A stretch of 64,000 bases of DNA, from positions 7,773,501 through 7,837,500 of the forward strand of contig CM040094.1 in assembly GCA_022496805.1 (NCBI GenBank). The letters are read 5' to 3'. Source of the DNA: Pohlia nutans (taxonomy: Eukaryota; Streptophyta; Bryopsida; Bryales; Mniaceae). Below, piece by piece: positions 35,580-47,903 of this stretch. A program made the position numbers and the translations under genes. The notes under the pieces were generated by a model that saw only the letters and a list, made by a program, of their open reading frames with translations, had not been told where the DNA came from and made no database searches. Position 1 is the first letter of the stretch, and every line of letters starts with the position of its first letter.

Positions 35580-36060
35580 AATGCCAAGAGAATATGGGTG
35601 AAATAGATCGTACATGTGGGGCGAAGTTCAAGGTCCATGTGGTCTAATTAGGAAAAGTAGCTCCAAGGGACTCGTGATTCACGACAGTCGACGTTATTCT
35701 TCCGGATCTCTTTTATTCTTCTGGCAGCAAACATCATGATGATGCATTTGTGTGATTGCACGCATATAAAATTTAAACTTAACTTACGACGGGGGCAGAT
35801 TGTCTCACACGCATCGCGTGAGCCCAACAACGACAGTAAATGCTGCGTGCTTGCAAGTGTACGTACAGAAGCCCGAGTGTCGTCATTGCAGAGACACTGC
35901 CCTTGGGCCAAAGCCCGGTAGCCAATGGCCCGCATGATCATGGCCCCGCGTATGTATGTATATACGTAGGTCTACATGGAAAACGTAAAGTGTGTCGGAC
36001 ATGGCTGTACCACACCGCTGCAGCATGTGGCAGTTGATCGCCATGAGTGCAGACGCATGT
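35580..36060. other. GC-richer island without a recognised gene
   Basis: Composition changes sharply from the AT-rich surroundings. Open stretches exist on both strands but none resembles a protein family. It could be a promoter, a noncoding RNA or a decayed gene. Confidence 0.3.
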
Positions 36061-37569
36061 TTCCATTTGGCATTTTTTTTAGGAGCAAAATATCGCCAGA
36101 TTCAATATATCGGGAGATTAAGCCACTAAAGTTAGTGTAAAATTGCAGTTAAGTTAGTGTCAAATCAGCCAAATGGAATTGCCAAATTATCTGTTTTAGG
36201 CTTAGATCCGGGTAAAAATTGTAATACTTGGGTGTTGTCATAGGTGACACTTAGGTAATAACCGGATGGATTCTTGTCTAATATCGGTTGCTTTTGTAAA
36301 ATATTGGATTTTTGCTGATTTCCTTGGAAAACTCCCCGTTCAATGACCAGATTGTACCAGAAAAAAAAATCAGGCTAAAAAATGATTGAAATCCATGAAG
36401 TTTTTCACCAAAAACTTTGAATTAAACAAATATCTTGGATGAAATTGTTAGATAATAATGCAAAGTTATGGAAATGTGATATCTTCTATCCAATATGTGG
36501 ATGAATGATGAAATATGGAGCACCACTGTAACATTTTATATTGCCACTTTGTCACTCACTCGTTGTATTTTTTGAGTACCGCGTGTGAACAAAGGGTATT
36601 TAAAAGTATCCTAAAAACTAGAAGTAAGTCTTACTATAATTAGTAGTATTTTGATAATATTCTAATTTTTATTCTTGTAATCAATTTTGGAAGTTGCATA
36701 ATTTATTTATAAAATTTACCCTCGAAAATTCATTTGGACCCTATCTTTGTTTGCACGTTGTTACGTAATATTTGGACGTGACCTCCCGAGCTTATGAAAA
36801 ATGAAAAAAATGGCCCTGTTTGAAAGCATGTGTTTTCTGGTACAGTCTCATGCTTCCGAAACCGTGAAAAAGGGAAGGTACATTATGCTTTCTTTCCACT
36901 ATAATTCAACATCCGTCAAAAAAGGGTGCATTGGTCCTTGTTTTATTCCAAAGACATTGAAAGAACAAAAGTAGGCCAGTATTTTGTATTGTGTTACCTC
37001 ATTGCTACTTTACCCAAAATCGACTGTAAAATGTACACCTGAAGATAAGGCTCATTCTATTCGAAAGGGGAGAGTAGTCTTGCACCAATGGTCGTTTATT
37101 TGGTGGACATTGGCTCATTGTTAAGACGAACAGACACTTTATTGACACCAACCTTGAAAGAGGTCCAAAGTTTCTATTTATCTACATTGAAATTGTAATT
37201 TTAAACCAACGTAACACTTATTCTCAAGTCACAAAACAAAAGAGGAATAACCAAAAAAAGTAACTAATGGAACCAAAACCTACACTTAAATTTTTTGGAC
37301 TTGTCCCAATTCAATAACTGGTTCAACGCTTATGTGCCAAATAAGCACTAATTCTGGATTATTATATTTTTCAATTTGATACTAAAAATTATTTGATGTG
37401 CCAAATGATGAGAAATCCAAATATATACTTTTATAAAATAGCACATAATTTAACATGTACTTCAAGATTCTTTTCTCACCATAAAGGACTCTTTTATTTT
37501 ATTTTTCAAAAAATAGTTCCCTAAAGTTACAACTTTTATTTCTAGAATTAATTTCTACCTTACCATCTA
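36061..37569. other. AT-rich intergenic with a SINE 3' fragment
   Basis: No gene. At about 37060-37182 the 3' third of the SINE family is present (GAAAGGGGAGAGTAGT, then ACGAACAGACACTTTATTG, ending TTTCTATTTATCTA). It is 5'-truncated like the copy at 13171. Confidence 0.55.
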
Positions 37570-38144
37570 TTAACCCCTAAAGGACCAAGGTTGATTTTTC
37601 TAGTTTGGTTAGCTCAATGTGGAATGAGTGTTGATTCTCAAATTTTGAGATTTTTTGTGGTGATTCTAATCTTTGTAACAAAGATGGGATGGTAATTTGC
37701 ATATGTAGGTGATGTACAAATCAAAAAATACAATCATGCAAAGGTGAAAAACTTGACTACATGCAACTCCTAAATTTTTTCATACAATGAGCTATGCATC
37801 TCAAATTTTTGCACACAATGAATTAACACTCCCTTATGCACAAGTGTCAAATTCATTTTACCAAATCTAAGACTAAAATTGCATTTTGAGCAATTTCAGA
37901 AAGCTTCATATTCGGACAAGGGACCAAAACAAAAAGTGCAGCCAACTTTGTAGCTTATGATTTTACTATTGAGGAACCCTGAACGGTCGCAAATTTGTAG
38001 GTGCTAATAAATTCAAGTTGGTTGAAACATATTGCGGTTGAATCGATCAAAATTGTTTTAAATCAAAAACTATTTGCTTGTTTATGAGAAGGGGTACTTT
38101 TAGGGGTTTGGAGATAAACGTATTTGTGGTCTTTTAGGGGTTCA
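37570..38144. mobile_element. TTAA-flanked MITE, family C copy 1
   Basis: The left end is TTAACCCCTAAAGGACC and the right end GGTCTTTTAGGGGTTCA. It is homologous in opposite orientation to 41287-41860 over its full length (575 vs 574 bp). Its right TTCA is shared with the start of the family D element that follows, so the two abut at one TTAA-type site. Confidence 0.8.
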
Positions 38145-38156
38145 CCCCTAAATGTA

Positions 38157-39146
38157 CAGTGGGGTGACACCGAAATTGTCCCCTTGTGCAATTCCAGGGA
38201 AAGTGCCCACACTGCTGCCAACTTTGACACCCTCCTGAGCGCTGGAAAATTGTTATTTATACATGGAATTTTAGACACAAAATCATTGTATGTTGACAAC
38301 ATGTGTACCAAATTTCAAAGCTAGAAGATTAATACAGAAAAAGATATTCAAGATTTACTAACAAGGGGTAGCTGTAAGAAATGTTTCACTGCTGCCAACT
38401 TTGACACCCTCCCAAGGATTGAAGAAAAAAAAATTTCGCATGGGATTTTGGGAGTAGTAACATCATTATGTTGTTTACACATGTGAAAAAACTTCAAGTC
38501 CAAAAGACCCATGAAAATTTTGATATTCCAAATCTATCAACAGGTGTAGTTGTGAGAAACAAAGTTGCTTCACAACTTCCAACTTTGACAGCCTCCCTAG
38601 GTTGAGAATTTGTTATTTCAATATGAAATTTTTGTCACGTGATCTTTATGATGTTGATCACATGTTTGAAAATTTTCAAAGCCAAAAGATACACACAAAA
38701 ATAGTTATTCTATATCTACCAACGTAGTTGTGAAGCAACTTTGTTTCTCACAACTACACATGTTGGTAGATTTGGAATATCATTTTTTTTGTGGGTCTTT
38801 TCGACTTGAATTTTTTCACATGTGTAAACAACATAATGATGTTCCTACTCCCAAAATTCCATGCGAGAAAAAAAATTCTTCAATCCTTGGGAGGGTGTCA
38901 AAGTTGGCAGCAGTGAAACATTTCTTACAGCTACCCCTTGTTAGTAAATCTTGAATATCTTTTTTTGTATTAATCTTCTAGCTTTGAAATTTGGTACACA
39001 TGTTTTCAACATAACAATGATTTTGTGCCTAAAATTTCATGTATAAATAACAATTTTCCAGCGCTCGGGAGGGTGTCAAAGTTGGCAGCAGTGTGGGCAC
39101 TTTCCCTGGAATTGCACAAGGGGACAATTTCGGTGTCACCCCACTG
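38157..39146. mobile_element. Foldback element with 415-bp arms and internal 183-bp tandem units
   Basis: Arms 38157-38571 and 38732-39146 are inverted repeats of equal length with only scattered mismatches, separated by a 160-bp spacer. The outer ends are CAGTGGGGTGACACC and its complement. Within the left arm plus spacer, three diverged direct units start near 38204, 38387 and 38570 (CTGCCAACTTTGACACCCTCC). The insertion split family D after GTA. Comparison with the intact D copy implies a two-base TA duplication, now TA and AA, as in Tc1/mariner-type elements. No transposase frame is present. A transcript through it would form a long double-stranded hairpin. Confidence 0.85.
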
Positions 39147-39415
39147 AACTATGGTGTCCCTAGAATTGACTATTTGAGAAAAATCATCGTAAACTACTAT
39201 ACAGAAGAATATTCAGGAATTTGGATAAAAATAAAGGTTCTAGGTTTTGAATTTTAGATTCCATTCATACTGTTTGATTCACCAATGCTATCATCAATGA
39301 ATTTTTTATAAATTTTGAAAATTAAGATTTAAAATTCCTTTTAGAAACGATTACAAACAAAACATTAACATTTTTTGTTTAAATGTTTTTGGAATGGATT
39401 CAAAATTAGTTACTC

Positions 39416-39988
39416 ATAACCCTTAACCGCCCAACCATGTGTATTTTGTATGATGTATAGAATGAACTCTGTTTTTCATCCATCATGCACTTTTTGTAGT
39501 GTAGATTTTTTATTGAAACTTTTATGGGAAGTTAGCTTTGTGCATGTGTGATCCGATTAGAAAGGTGATGATTTGTGAAAATTTTATGTCTCATTTCATG
39601 TTGTAGTGTTTTACCCAAAAATTCAAAGATTTTAGTCTAGAAGTACTCTTGAAAAATTCAACTACCAAAATTAAGCAACCAAAAAATCTCCAAAACTCAC
39701 TACACTTAGAGTATTACATTTCAACCCATTCCAACAAAAATCATTATTAGATTGTCAATATCTTATCTGTAATTATATTTCAAAAGACTTTTAAATTTTA
39801 AGTTTGAAATTTTATTCACGAATTTTGATGAAAGCCATTGCAAATCTAACCATATGGATAGAATCTAAAATTCATAATGTACAACTTTTATTCTTTCATC
39901 AAGTTGAAAATATCCCTCTTCTTTGCATTTTATAATGCATCTTTGGAAAACTACCAAATTTGAAAAGGGTAGGAACGTTTAGGGGTTA
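39416..39988. mobile_element. TTAA-flanked MITE, family B copy 3 (nested in family D)
   Basis: Flanked by ATAA and TTAG, both one base from TTAA. The intact family D copy has a single TTAA at the aligned position (ACTC-TTAA-ACGTGG on its complementary strand). The element itself is homologous in inverse orientation to 17255-17832 and 22857-23421. The right end reads GGAACGTTTAGGGG. Confidence 0.82.
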
Positions 39989-40424
39989 GCACGGTGATTC
40001 TCTGAATTTTTTGTGCTCATTAAATCTATGACATCATTTTTGCGCGCCACTTTTGAATTACAGCCAAGTCAATGCAATTTTGGCTTGGTCAACAACTTGA
40101 CATACTTCTACAATTGTAATTTTAGAAAAATATGTACTTTAGTGTCATCAAATCCAACCATTGGATAAGACAATAACTTGATGAAGTCTCTCCAAAAATT
40201 TGAATGACTTTCAGCCAAGCATTGATAAGAACATAGGGTGAGTTTGAATGTGTTAATCGTCTAGAAACTGGATGCTGAGATGTTTAGGGGTTGAGCTATG
40301 ATAGTTCATTGTTAGATCAACTTTGTAAGCCACAATCAATGCTACTAACGATATCATCAATTTGGAATGAAAAATTGCAAACCAATATTTCTTGTTCTCA
40401 ATTATACAATAAAAATAAAAATAA

Positions 40425-40500
40425 AAATATTATATATGTATATATATGTGTATATATATACATGTGTGTATATATATGTATATATATATATAAATATAAT
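40425..40500. repeat. TA/TG-rich microsatellite
   Basis: Alternating TATATGTGTATATATACATG-like runs. Confidence 0.9.
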
Positions 40501-40522
40501 AGTGTGCGTTTCATTTTTATAA

Positions 40523-40926
40523 TATTTTTTGAATCAAATGAATGTTTAGTCCATTGATAGGAGAACAAATAAAGTTGTGGGTTACAACAGATACTGGGTT
40601 CTTCCGCTCCTTTGTTTCGGTGTCAATTCACTGGAGAAAATGTCTGCTTGTTTTTATTTATTTATTTAAGAAATAAAAATAAAAATAAAAGAAAAAAGAA
40701 AAGTTGTAGGCTACACTTCAATCTTTGAAATTTTCTTCAGCTTGACCAACGATTTTCCCTTCTTTGAATCAAAAGAGGTCCCTAAAATAGCAGAGAAGAA
40801 TATTCCTCTGGTGATATGGTTCAGACATGGTTGTCTTCTTGGGACATTCAGCCAGCCAATTTTTTTTTGTTTTTCCCGTTGGCACCCTAGAAAGATGCAG
40901 TGGGGAAAGAACTTGGATATATTCAT
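40523..40926 (-). mobile_element. LINE-like 3' end remnants
   Basis: 40523-40570 matches the 3' end of the LINE at 12060 (TTTGAATCAAATGAATGTTTAG, then CCATTGATAGGAGAACAAA). Beyond an A-rich stretch, the minus strand at 40926-40711 has a 71-codon frame (contains WLNVPRRQPCLNHITRGIFF) without a recognised domain. It may be a further retroelement remnant. Confidence 0.4.
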
Positions 40927-41286
40927 TCATACATACATAAACATATAATTGAATGCATACATACATTCATTCATACATGTATATATAAATTGGATATATT
41001 CATTCATACATACATAAATAGTTTTTTTGAAAATTCGGTCAACCATTTTTGGATCATAAAATAATTCACTTCTTCTCTTTAAAATGTTGTGGACAGGCAG
41101 CTAGGGTAAGGTAGAAGCACTAGAAGCTGTTGGGTACCAATTGTGGTCACTTATAGAAGCACTTGTTTCAACTTGAGGAGTTCCTAATCTAATTGTCACA
41201 AGCATTAATTGTGAATACCAAGTTAGCAATGTGATTGGACTAGAGTTATTGGTACACTTACTAGCATCAATAGTGGTCTATGCATG

Positions 41287-41860
41287 TTAACCCCTAAAGG
41301 ACCACAACTATGTTTCTCTCCAAACACTTCAAAATATCCCTTCTCATAAAAAGACAAATAGCTTTTGATCTAAAACCTTTTTGACCGATTCAACCATAGG
41401 ATATTTCAACCAACTTGAATTTATTACAACCTAAAAAATTTCAACCGTTCAAGGTTCTTCAATAGTAAGATTATAAGCTTCAAAGTTGGTAGCATTTTTT
41501 TTTTGGCTTGTTGCCCAAGTTTGAAACTTTCTGAAAATGCCCAAAATGCAAAGTTTAGTCTCAAATTTGGTAAAATGAATTTGGCAGTTGTGTATATGGG
41601 GGCATTAGCTCATTGTGTACAAAAATTCAGATGCATAGCTCATTGTATGAAAATTTTCAGGAGGTGCCCGCAATTAGGTTTTTCACCTTTACATGATTGT
41701 ATCTTTTGATCTATACATCATCTACGTACGCAAATTACCATCCCATCTTCGTTACAATGAGTAGAATCACCACAAAAAATCTCAATAATTGAGGATCAAT
41801 ACTCATTCCATATTAAGCTGACCGAACTTGGAAAATTAGCCTTGGTCCTTTAGGGGTTAA
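41287..41860. mobile_element. TTAA-flanked MITE, family C copy 2
   Basis: Ends TTAACCCCTAAAGGACC and GGTCCTTTAGGGGTTAA are perfect inverted repeats. The element is homologous to 37570-38144 in opposite orientation. Confidence 0.85.
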
Positions 41861-44100
41861 ATTTGAAAATTTATAAAAAAATCATACATTGTGAAAAAAT
41901 TAGTTAAAAAATGAGCTTGATTATTAAACCCAAAGTTTTATATGATGCAGTTTTTTATCATTGAAAATGAGCGCTCCATGTACTTTGAAATGCTTAAACT
42001 GACAACAATTATACCCCTTACCTTAATCTCTATGTATGTTCTAAAATACTAACACTGCTAAAGTACAAAATATCAAATGTTGTAACTCGACCACTTGGAT
42101 GTGCTCTCAAGTTATGGTTTAAAAAATGCTCAAAATGCTCAAAATATATGAATGTCTCCTGAGTGACCCATTTCTGTCCTTAGCTGTTTGCTTACAAAAT
42201 TCCCCATTTTTTTTCCTATCAATTATATATATTTCATTATTTTGCCTGGCTGACCTTACCATGTCTGATTTATTATATTTATTTATTTATTATTTTTTGA
42301 CGACCTTGCTATGGTACTACAGTACTTTCTCTACCCATGCCCTTGATGAATAGATAACTTAGACAAACTACCTCGAAAAGACTCTCCATTCACGATAATC
42401 TCCTATACCATTACTATTATTATTTTCTCCAAATTGCAAATCCCTCTGGATGTTTTTGGAATATAAATATATCCTTCTTCTTTTTTTAAGTATGTGTTTG
42501 GTCAAATTGCACGGTGCGAAACAACAGCCAGGAAACAACCATCTATCATGATTGTCATGGCTCCATCAGTTAGAGAAACATATACTACAAGTATATACTG
42601 TACTCAAAAAATAATGTGAAGTTGTGATCCACATGATTGAGTGTGATGCATGAGATTCAGAGAGGAATGTTCACTGATTCCTAATGACATATACCACAGT
42701 AGAGATGAAAGTACTTGTACTAGTAACATCCGTTTGGCACCGCGTAACATATTTCATCCAATTTTCTGCGCACATGATTCATGAAAGAATGACACACTGT
42801 ACTTGCATAGCAGGTTCGTACAAGCTACGGTAAATAGTTTAATAATTTTGTGCCACCTGGACTATTTTGTAGGTTTGCTTACCTCGCTACATTACAGGGT
42901 GCGTGTCACTCTACCAACAAAAATAAAAAAATAAAAAAATTGGATGCATTAGTAGAGATATTTGTAAACTTCCTTTGTGAGTTGTCTTGGATTCTATCCT
43001 CCATTCGGAGTTTGTGAGAGAAATGAAAAGTGCGTTGAGGAAATGAGACACGGGTGATACCTAGTGTTATTCATGTGTGTGTTTTTTTTTCTTTCTTGAA
43101 GCCCAACTGGCAACGTGAAAAAAATGGGAAAGAATATTTGGCAAAATTTTAAGCTTACAATCATATTTTGGTATAATTTCTTCATATTTTGGTAGATTTC
43201 TTCACAAAATATCAAACAATTGCCTCGTTCGGAATAGCTTAGAATAGCTCAAAACCAATGTGAAACCTAGTCACCCATCTTTTCTTTTCTTTTTCCTTGT
43301 AAATACATCTCATGCTCATTTTTTTAGAACCAAACACAACTTTTTTTTGAAAATTTCTCGGTCCTTTTCATTGACACGCTTGAAGAATCTCCAACTTCAC
43401 TACTTTGTGCATATGTGTACACTGATTATTGCCATTACTGTGAGAGGCATCAACTATCTCTTCAAGGCTATACATTTTTACTCAATGTAAATAATTTCAC
43501 CAATTTCAAAGATATTGGTACTGCTAATGTAGTAGACATTCATAAAAATAGTTCATAAATATATTCACCTTGTGTAAAAAGATGAAGCCATTTAAAAATA
43601 ATTAGTGTGACTCACTATAATGGCAATAATCAGTGTAGTGTTTTCCACTAAAATTTTGATATGTACACTATTAGTACATGGTGACGCAAATAGGGTGACG
43701 TGGCACAAATAGGGGCAGGTTTGAATGGTATTAGGGGGGGTCAAATCTTGAGGCCCAGGCAAGGCAGTCAGAGAATAAAGCAGCAAGAGATGTACTACTG
43801 TACTAGTACTGCAGTATCATGGATTCATAGTACCTGGCACTGAATGAATATAATGACATGGAGTACATTCCGCTCTACACGTAGCCCAGTACCTCACCCT
43901 TATCTTCTTCCTTACTTCTCCCTCATAAAGACACTCATGTGAATATCCCTTCCTGCCTGGGTGGGCCCCAAGAATATGCCACCAGTATATCTATGGCCAC
44001 GTCACCAGATTCTCACCCTGGGGACCCTGATTCTACTGTACCCCTTTAACTTACACCAAAACACAAAAAGCGCAATTACAGTGGGTTTAAAAATAGTCTT
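41861..44100. other. Intergenic, no gene seen
   Basis: AT-rich with scattered simple repeats. Diverged members of the CATAGCAGGTT MITE family lie near 42285-42330 and 42808-42900. A slightly GC-richer part at 43790-44070 carries no frame of interest. Confidence 0.4.
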
Positions 44101-44107
44101 TCCCCGC

Positions 44108-44546
44108 TAGACGAAGTTTCTAATCTAAAATTAAAACTTGGGTATATTTTAGAGAACCATCCTTTATACTTTCGTGAATGAAATCCCCAAAATTCACCAA
44201 CACAAATTCAGCAAATTTGGATGAACTTACTCACATTCAAATGAACTATGTTATTTCATCCATAATTTGGATGCAAATTGTTTCAACACTGCAATGAAGA
44301 TGTTGAGTTGCAGACGAATTTTTTATAATAAGAATTCTATTCTAAAAATGAAACTTGGAATCTTTTAGAGAACTATCCTTTATGCTTTCGGGAATGAAGT
44401 TGCCAAAAACTTACTAAAACTAATTCACTAAATTTGGGATGAACATACTCACATGTAGATGAATAAATGATATTCATCCATGTTTTATCCTTTTATGGAT
44501 GGAAATAGCTTCATCACTGCAGTGAAGATGTCGAGTAGCAGAAAAT
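44108..44546. repeat. Direct repeat, two units of about 215 bp
   Basis: 44108-44318 and 44325-44546 share ordered words (TTTTAGAGAACYATCCTTTAT, ATGAACWTACTCACAT, CACTGCARTGAAGATGT). This is an old tandem duplication. The words also resemble the MITE interior at 2959-3165. Confidence 0.65.
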
Positions 44547-45770
44547 TCAAGCATTTTTATTTTATTTCAAATCTTCAAATTGTATCTAAAGTTGTGGTGA
44601 AATTCTACATAACTGGATTATTATTTTTGTCAAAGAGTGCCGCGTGTCATCTTGTGATTCATTCACGGTGAAGTGAACCTCTCAAAATCTGACATGAAAT
44701 TTCAATTTGAACACTAGGCTGTCTGAATCTGAACCTCACGGTAAGAATTTGGTGGATTTGAACCCATTTCGCTGCTGTAAACAGTAATTAATACCCACAG
44801 TAATTGCAGTTCTGTTGTACTGTACACAATCTCAGTTTGCTCCATACGGTATATCATTTATGCTGAAATCTTTTAAAGAAATATTCCTTTCATGTCAAAT
44901 TTTTTATATACTATTTTCAATAGTTACAGAAAATCTTTTAGAGAAACGCAAGGATTTGAAGTTCTCCGGCTGAAGTTTCGTAGTTTCATAAACAAGAATA
45001 AAAATAGATACGGACTGAACTAAGTGGGGTCCCAATTAAATCTGGGATTGGTAAGTTAGTCTGCATGTGACCAAGAGTTCTGTAACTGGGAGAATTGTTT
45101 TTGTGTTGAAAAGGAATCAGCAGATACCAGAAAAATATACCTTTGGGAATATATCATTTCATTGGTTGTGATTCCGGCAGAATCGGAATATACTGATACC
45201 AAGCAAAGCACCGAAAGTTAATGTAGGAGCGTGGGTAGTAAGTTACGACACAGATATCAGTGACATTAGTAAGTTTGCTGCTTATTTTTAATTAAAAAGT
45301 TTATTTTTTTTACTTGATACAAATCAGGAATCTTTTTAATTCATTGCTGGAATAACCCAGAAAGGTGCTTTCTTGTGCTGATTTTGTTGATATTCTTCTG
45401 AATGCAAGAAGGTAGTACTAGTAGATGGGTGTACCCACAACGTGGCAAAATGTACCAAATGTGAACACATGACGTTGACAGCCACTTAGCACATTCTCAA
45501 AGTAGGTGAGAGTGGGCTCATAAAATGAAACGGCACTAACTCACACCAGTTACCTACTACACCCAGTTCTACCCAGCCGGCGCTAAACCAGAGCTCATAC
45601 TAATTTTTTTATTTTTTATTTTTTTGCTTAAATCACGGATTCACAATGATAGGTAAGAAAATTTGAGATTTTACTATCTATTCATCATGACATTCTTAAG
45701 CCCCCTACACTTTGTACCCCTATTAAATTTTCTCCTATGCACTTGGATATTCTTTGTTTTCACATCTTAA
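44547..45770. other. Intergenic, no gene seen
   Basis: No recognisable feature. Confidence 0.35.
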
Positions 45771-46133
45771 GGGGGGTTTCACACTATGGCCGAAGGTCGA
45801 GAGTCCGTCGGTTTCCACCAATCAAATTGCAAGAAACCATGGTTTCGGCCTCTCGACCCTTCACACTAGAGGCCAAAGTCCAAAGGCCGTGGACCTTCAA
45901 AATGCTTACATGGCAACACTTTTTGACCAAGGTGACGGCCTCTCGAGAGGAAGTTTGGGTCCTACATTTTGCAAGACCCGTCACTATGGTCGAGAGGCCG
46001 TCGATTTCTTTTCATAAAAAATGAAAACTATATTTTATGCCTATTTTCAGTAGATTTCTTTGGACTCTCAACAAAGTTTGGACTCTCAATCCCACGGCCT
46101 TTCGACTTGGACGGCCATAGTGTGAAGCGGCCC
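45771..46133. mobile_element. PIF/Harbinger-type MITE
   Basis: The left end GGGGGGTTTCACACTATGGCC mirrors the right end GGCCATAGTGTGAAGCGGCCC. A three-base TAA duplication flanks it (45768-45770 and 46134-46136), as expected for PIF/Harbinger (Tourist-like) elements. The overlapping open stretches of 66-95 codons are fortuitous. Confidence 0.75.
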
Positions 46134-46245
46134 TAAGTTTGTCTTACTTCTTTGACTCCTACTAAATACCATCATATAATGGCAAGTGTCATTTTTTCAC
46201 TTCATGTTCCAAAGAAAGTTACTCTATTAGTGAATACCTTATTGC

Positions 46246-46290
46246 TTAATCCCTAAAGGACCTTGCTCATTCCTAAAATTTAGCACTTTC
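46246..46290. mobile_element. Isolated TTAA-TCCCTAAAGGACC terminus
   Basis: TTAATCCCTAAAGGACC matches the family A/C/G left terminus. No right end was found; the end coordinate is nominal. Confidence 0.4.
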
Positions 46291-46929
46291 TCGTGATGCT
46301 TTCAAGAAAGTAATTGTATCTCTTAATTGGTGTTCAATCGTGTAGAAAACTTCACTGTTGAAGTTCAAAGAGGACCTGGTCATGAGACTGTATATCAATT
46401 TTCAGAACAATCTACCGTATATATTACATGTGATTACTATTGAATTTTGTACGTTACTTTGAGACCTTCAAGACTGTGCGTGCTCTTGGTACTATGAGAA
46501 AGTTCTTGATGGAAAGGGGTGCACCGAAGTCATTTTTTGGACCTAGGATGTGTGAAAGTTATGAATTTCTAATCGAATTTCATCACCATAGATTAAATTA
46601 AATTATGAAAAAATATTCTTAAAATAAAATAAAATAAAAGCATGGCTTAAAATAAAATGAAAAAGTAAAACAAAATGGTGAAACAACATGATATGGCAAC
46701 CTATTGGATTATTGAGTGAATGTCACGAACTGCAATTAACACCTAATATCTATTTATTTTGTTGAAATGATGCAAATATCCTATAAGATTCTATGAATAT
46801 TTTCTAAGATTATTTTTTTTCACATAAAAAAATAGGTTTATTTGAAAAAAAGAATCCCAAAAAATCTAGGCTTCCCTTTTTAAAATTAAATTTTGCCAAT
46901 CGCGACAATAGCCAATCGAGAAGTTAACC

Positions 46930-47095
46930 CAGTGCTACACCAAAATCACCATATACTGTGAATGGCATGGGTACATTCATCCATTAAACACATTTTCATC
47001 CAACTTGAACAGAATTTCATCCAATTTGGAATTTGAAAGTACAGTATTTTGAAATTAGTAAAGCCTCTTGAAAATACAGGGGGCCACAGTATATG
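46930..47095. mobile_element. MITE related to 2959-3165
   Basis: It contains ACACCAAAATCACCATATAC at the left, and at the right the complement of the ATTGTAGGCCCATAG / GGCTTTACTAAT block seen at 2978-3012, ending CACAGTATATGG. Confidence 0.5.
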
Positions 47096-47226
47096 GAAGT
47101 ACAAACAAGAGTTGACGACAGTCAACCGGGAGACGGTGAATAATCTCACGCAGTGAATGCGCCGAAACGTACAGTAACTCTGAGCCACCATCACTCACAT
47201 GAATGACAGTCACAGTTTACGTATTA

Positions 47227-47264
47227 GATAACCGGTCGAGCCGCGTAGCGGCGAGTCGGTTATC
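47227..47264. repeat. 38-bp GC-rich palindrome
   Basis: GATAACCGGTCGAGCCGC and GCGGCGAGTCGGTTATC face each other across GTA with two or three mismatches. It lies about 1.6 kb upstream of the GARP gene ATG. Confidence 0.75.
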
Positions 47265-47493
47265 GTACATAACCGGTTGTTCATTTTTAAATCACAACCG
47301 TTGATCTTCATGATCCAAGGACATAGGATGGAAGTTGAAAGGAGAGAAGGTTATGAGTTGCAACTTGTGATGGTGATGGTGACGGGTTGCCAATGGGATG
47401 GAGCCACGTAAGCGTTGAAAAGTCAACAACCGGTTATGACTCTCAATTCCTCCCCTTCATTCAGTCACCACCCTTGCGTGAGCCGCCCGAGGG

Positions 47494-47582
47494 CAGTTAA
47501 CTTAACTGTAGCCGCGGTCAGCTAAACCCGGCCCGAGCGCGGGGTCAGTTACCTTAACTGTAGACGAGTTCAGCTAACCCAG
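47494..47582 (+). promoter_or_regulatory. Duplicated promoter dyads upstream of the GARP gene
   Basis: Two copies, 52 bp apart, of a block with CAGTTAACTTAACTGTAG (47494-47511) or CAGTTACCTTAACTGTAG (47546-47563) followed by TCAGCTAA-CCC. The core is a dyad of CAGTTA / TAACTG, the kind of site bound by MYB proteins. A similar inverted TTAACTGCC/GGCAGTTAA pair is at 59892-59930. The regulatory role is inferred. Confidence 0.45.
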
Positions 47583-47903
47583 CATGGAACTTTCACTGCA
47601 CGGCTGATACAAGAGACTCGAGTCTAAACGCTTTTTATTTTTCTTTCTTACTACTGTAGTGTAGGCGCAAGGAGGGAGGATCTTGGGGTGGATCATCGGG
47701 GATCTTCCCTGGATCATGCCTCCCTCGCTCACACACGTCGTCATAGCCTCCATAGCTTAGTTCTTCTCTTACCTGCAGCTTGCTCTTCTATTGCTCTCTC
47801 TGTTTCTGTTAGTTCTTGCAAATTTCTTTTGGTTCAAAGGTGATCAGCATCGAAGAAAACATGAGGAGGCTCTGGAGCTGTACTTTCCGCATTGCAGGAG
47901 CTA

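Larger units (their letters stand above)
38141..40294. mobile_element. TTAA-flanked MITE, family D copy 2, carrying two nested insertions
   Basis: The termini are TTCACCCCTAAATGTA at the left and GATGTTTAGGGGTTGA at the right. When the foldback (38157-39146) and the family B element (39416-39988) are removed, the remainder (about 0.6 kb) aligns end to end with the reverse complement of 61234-61821. This gives two precise empty sites. A subterminal palindrome-like block (CTAGAAACTGGATGC) sits near the right end. Confidence 0.8.

Noticed and set aside
38157..39146. CRISPR-like or viral repeat array
   Set aside because: Units are about 183 bp, diverged and inverted around a centre; it is a eukaryotic foldback element, not a CRISPR array.
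45737..46024. 95-codon frame
   Set aside because: It lies within a PIF/Harbinger MITE and includes its terminal inverted repeat.
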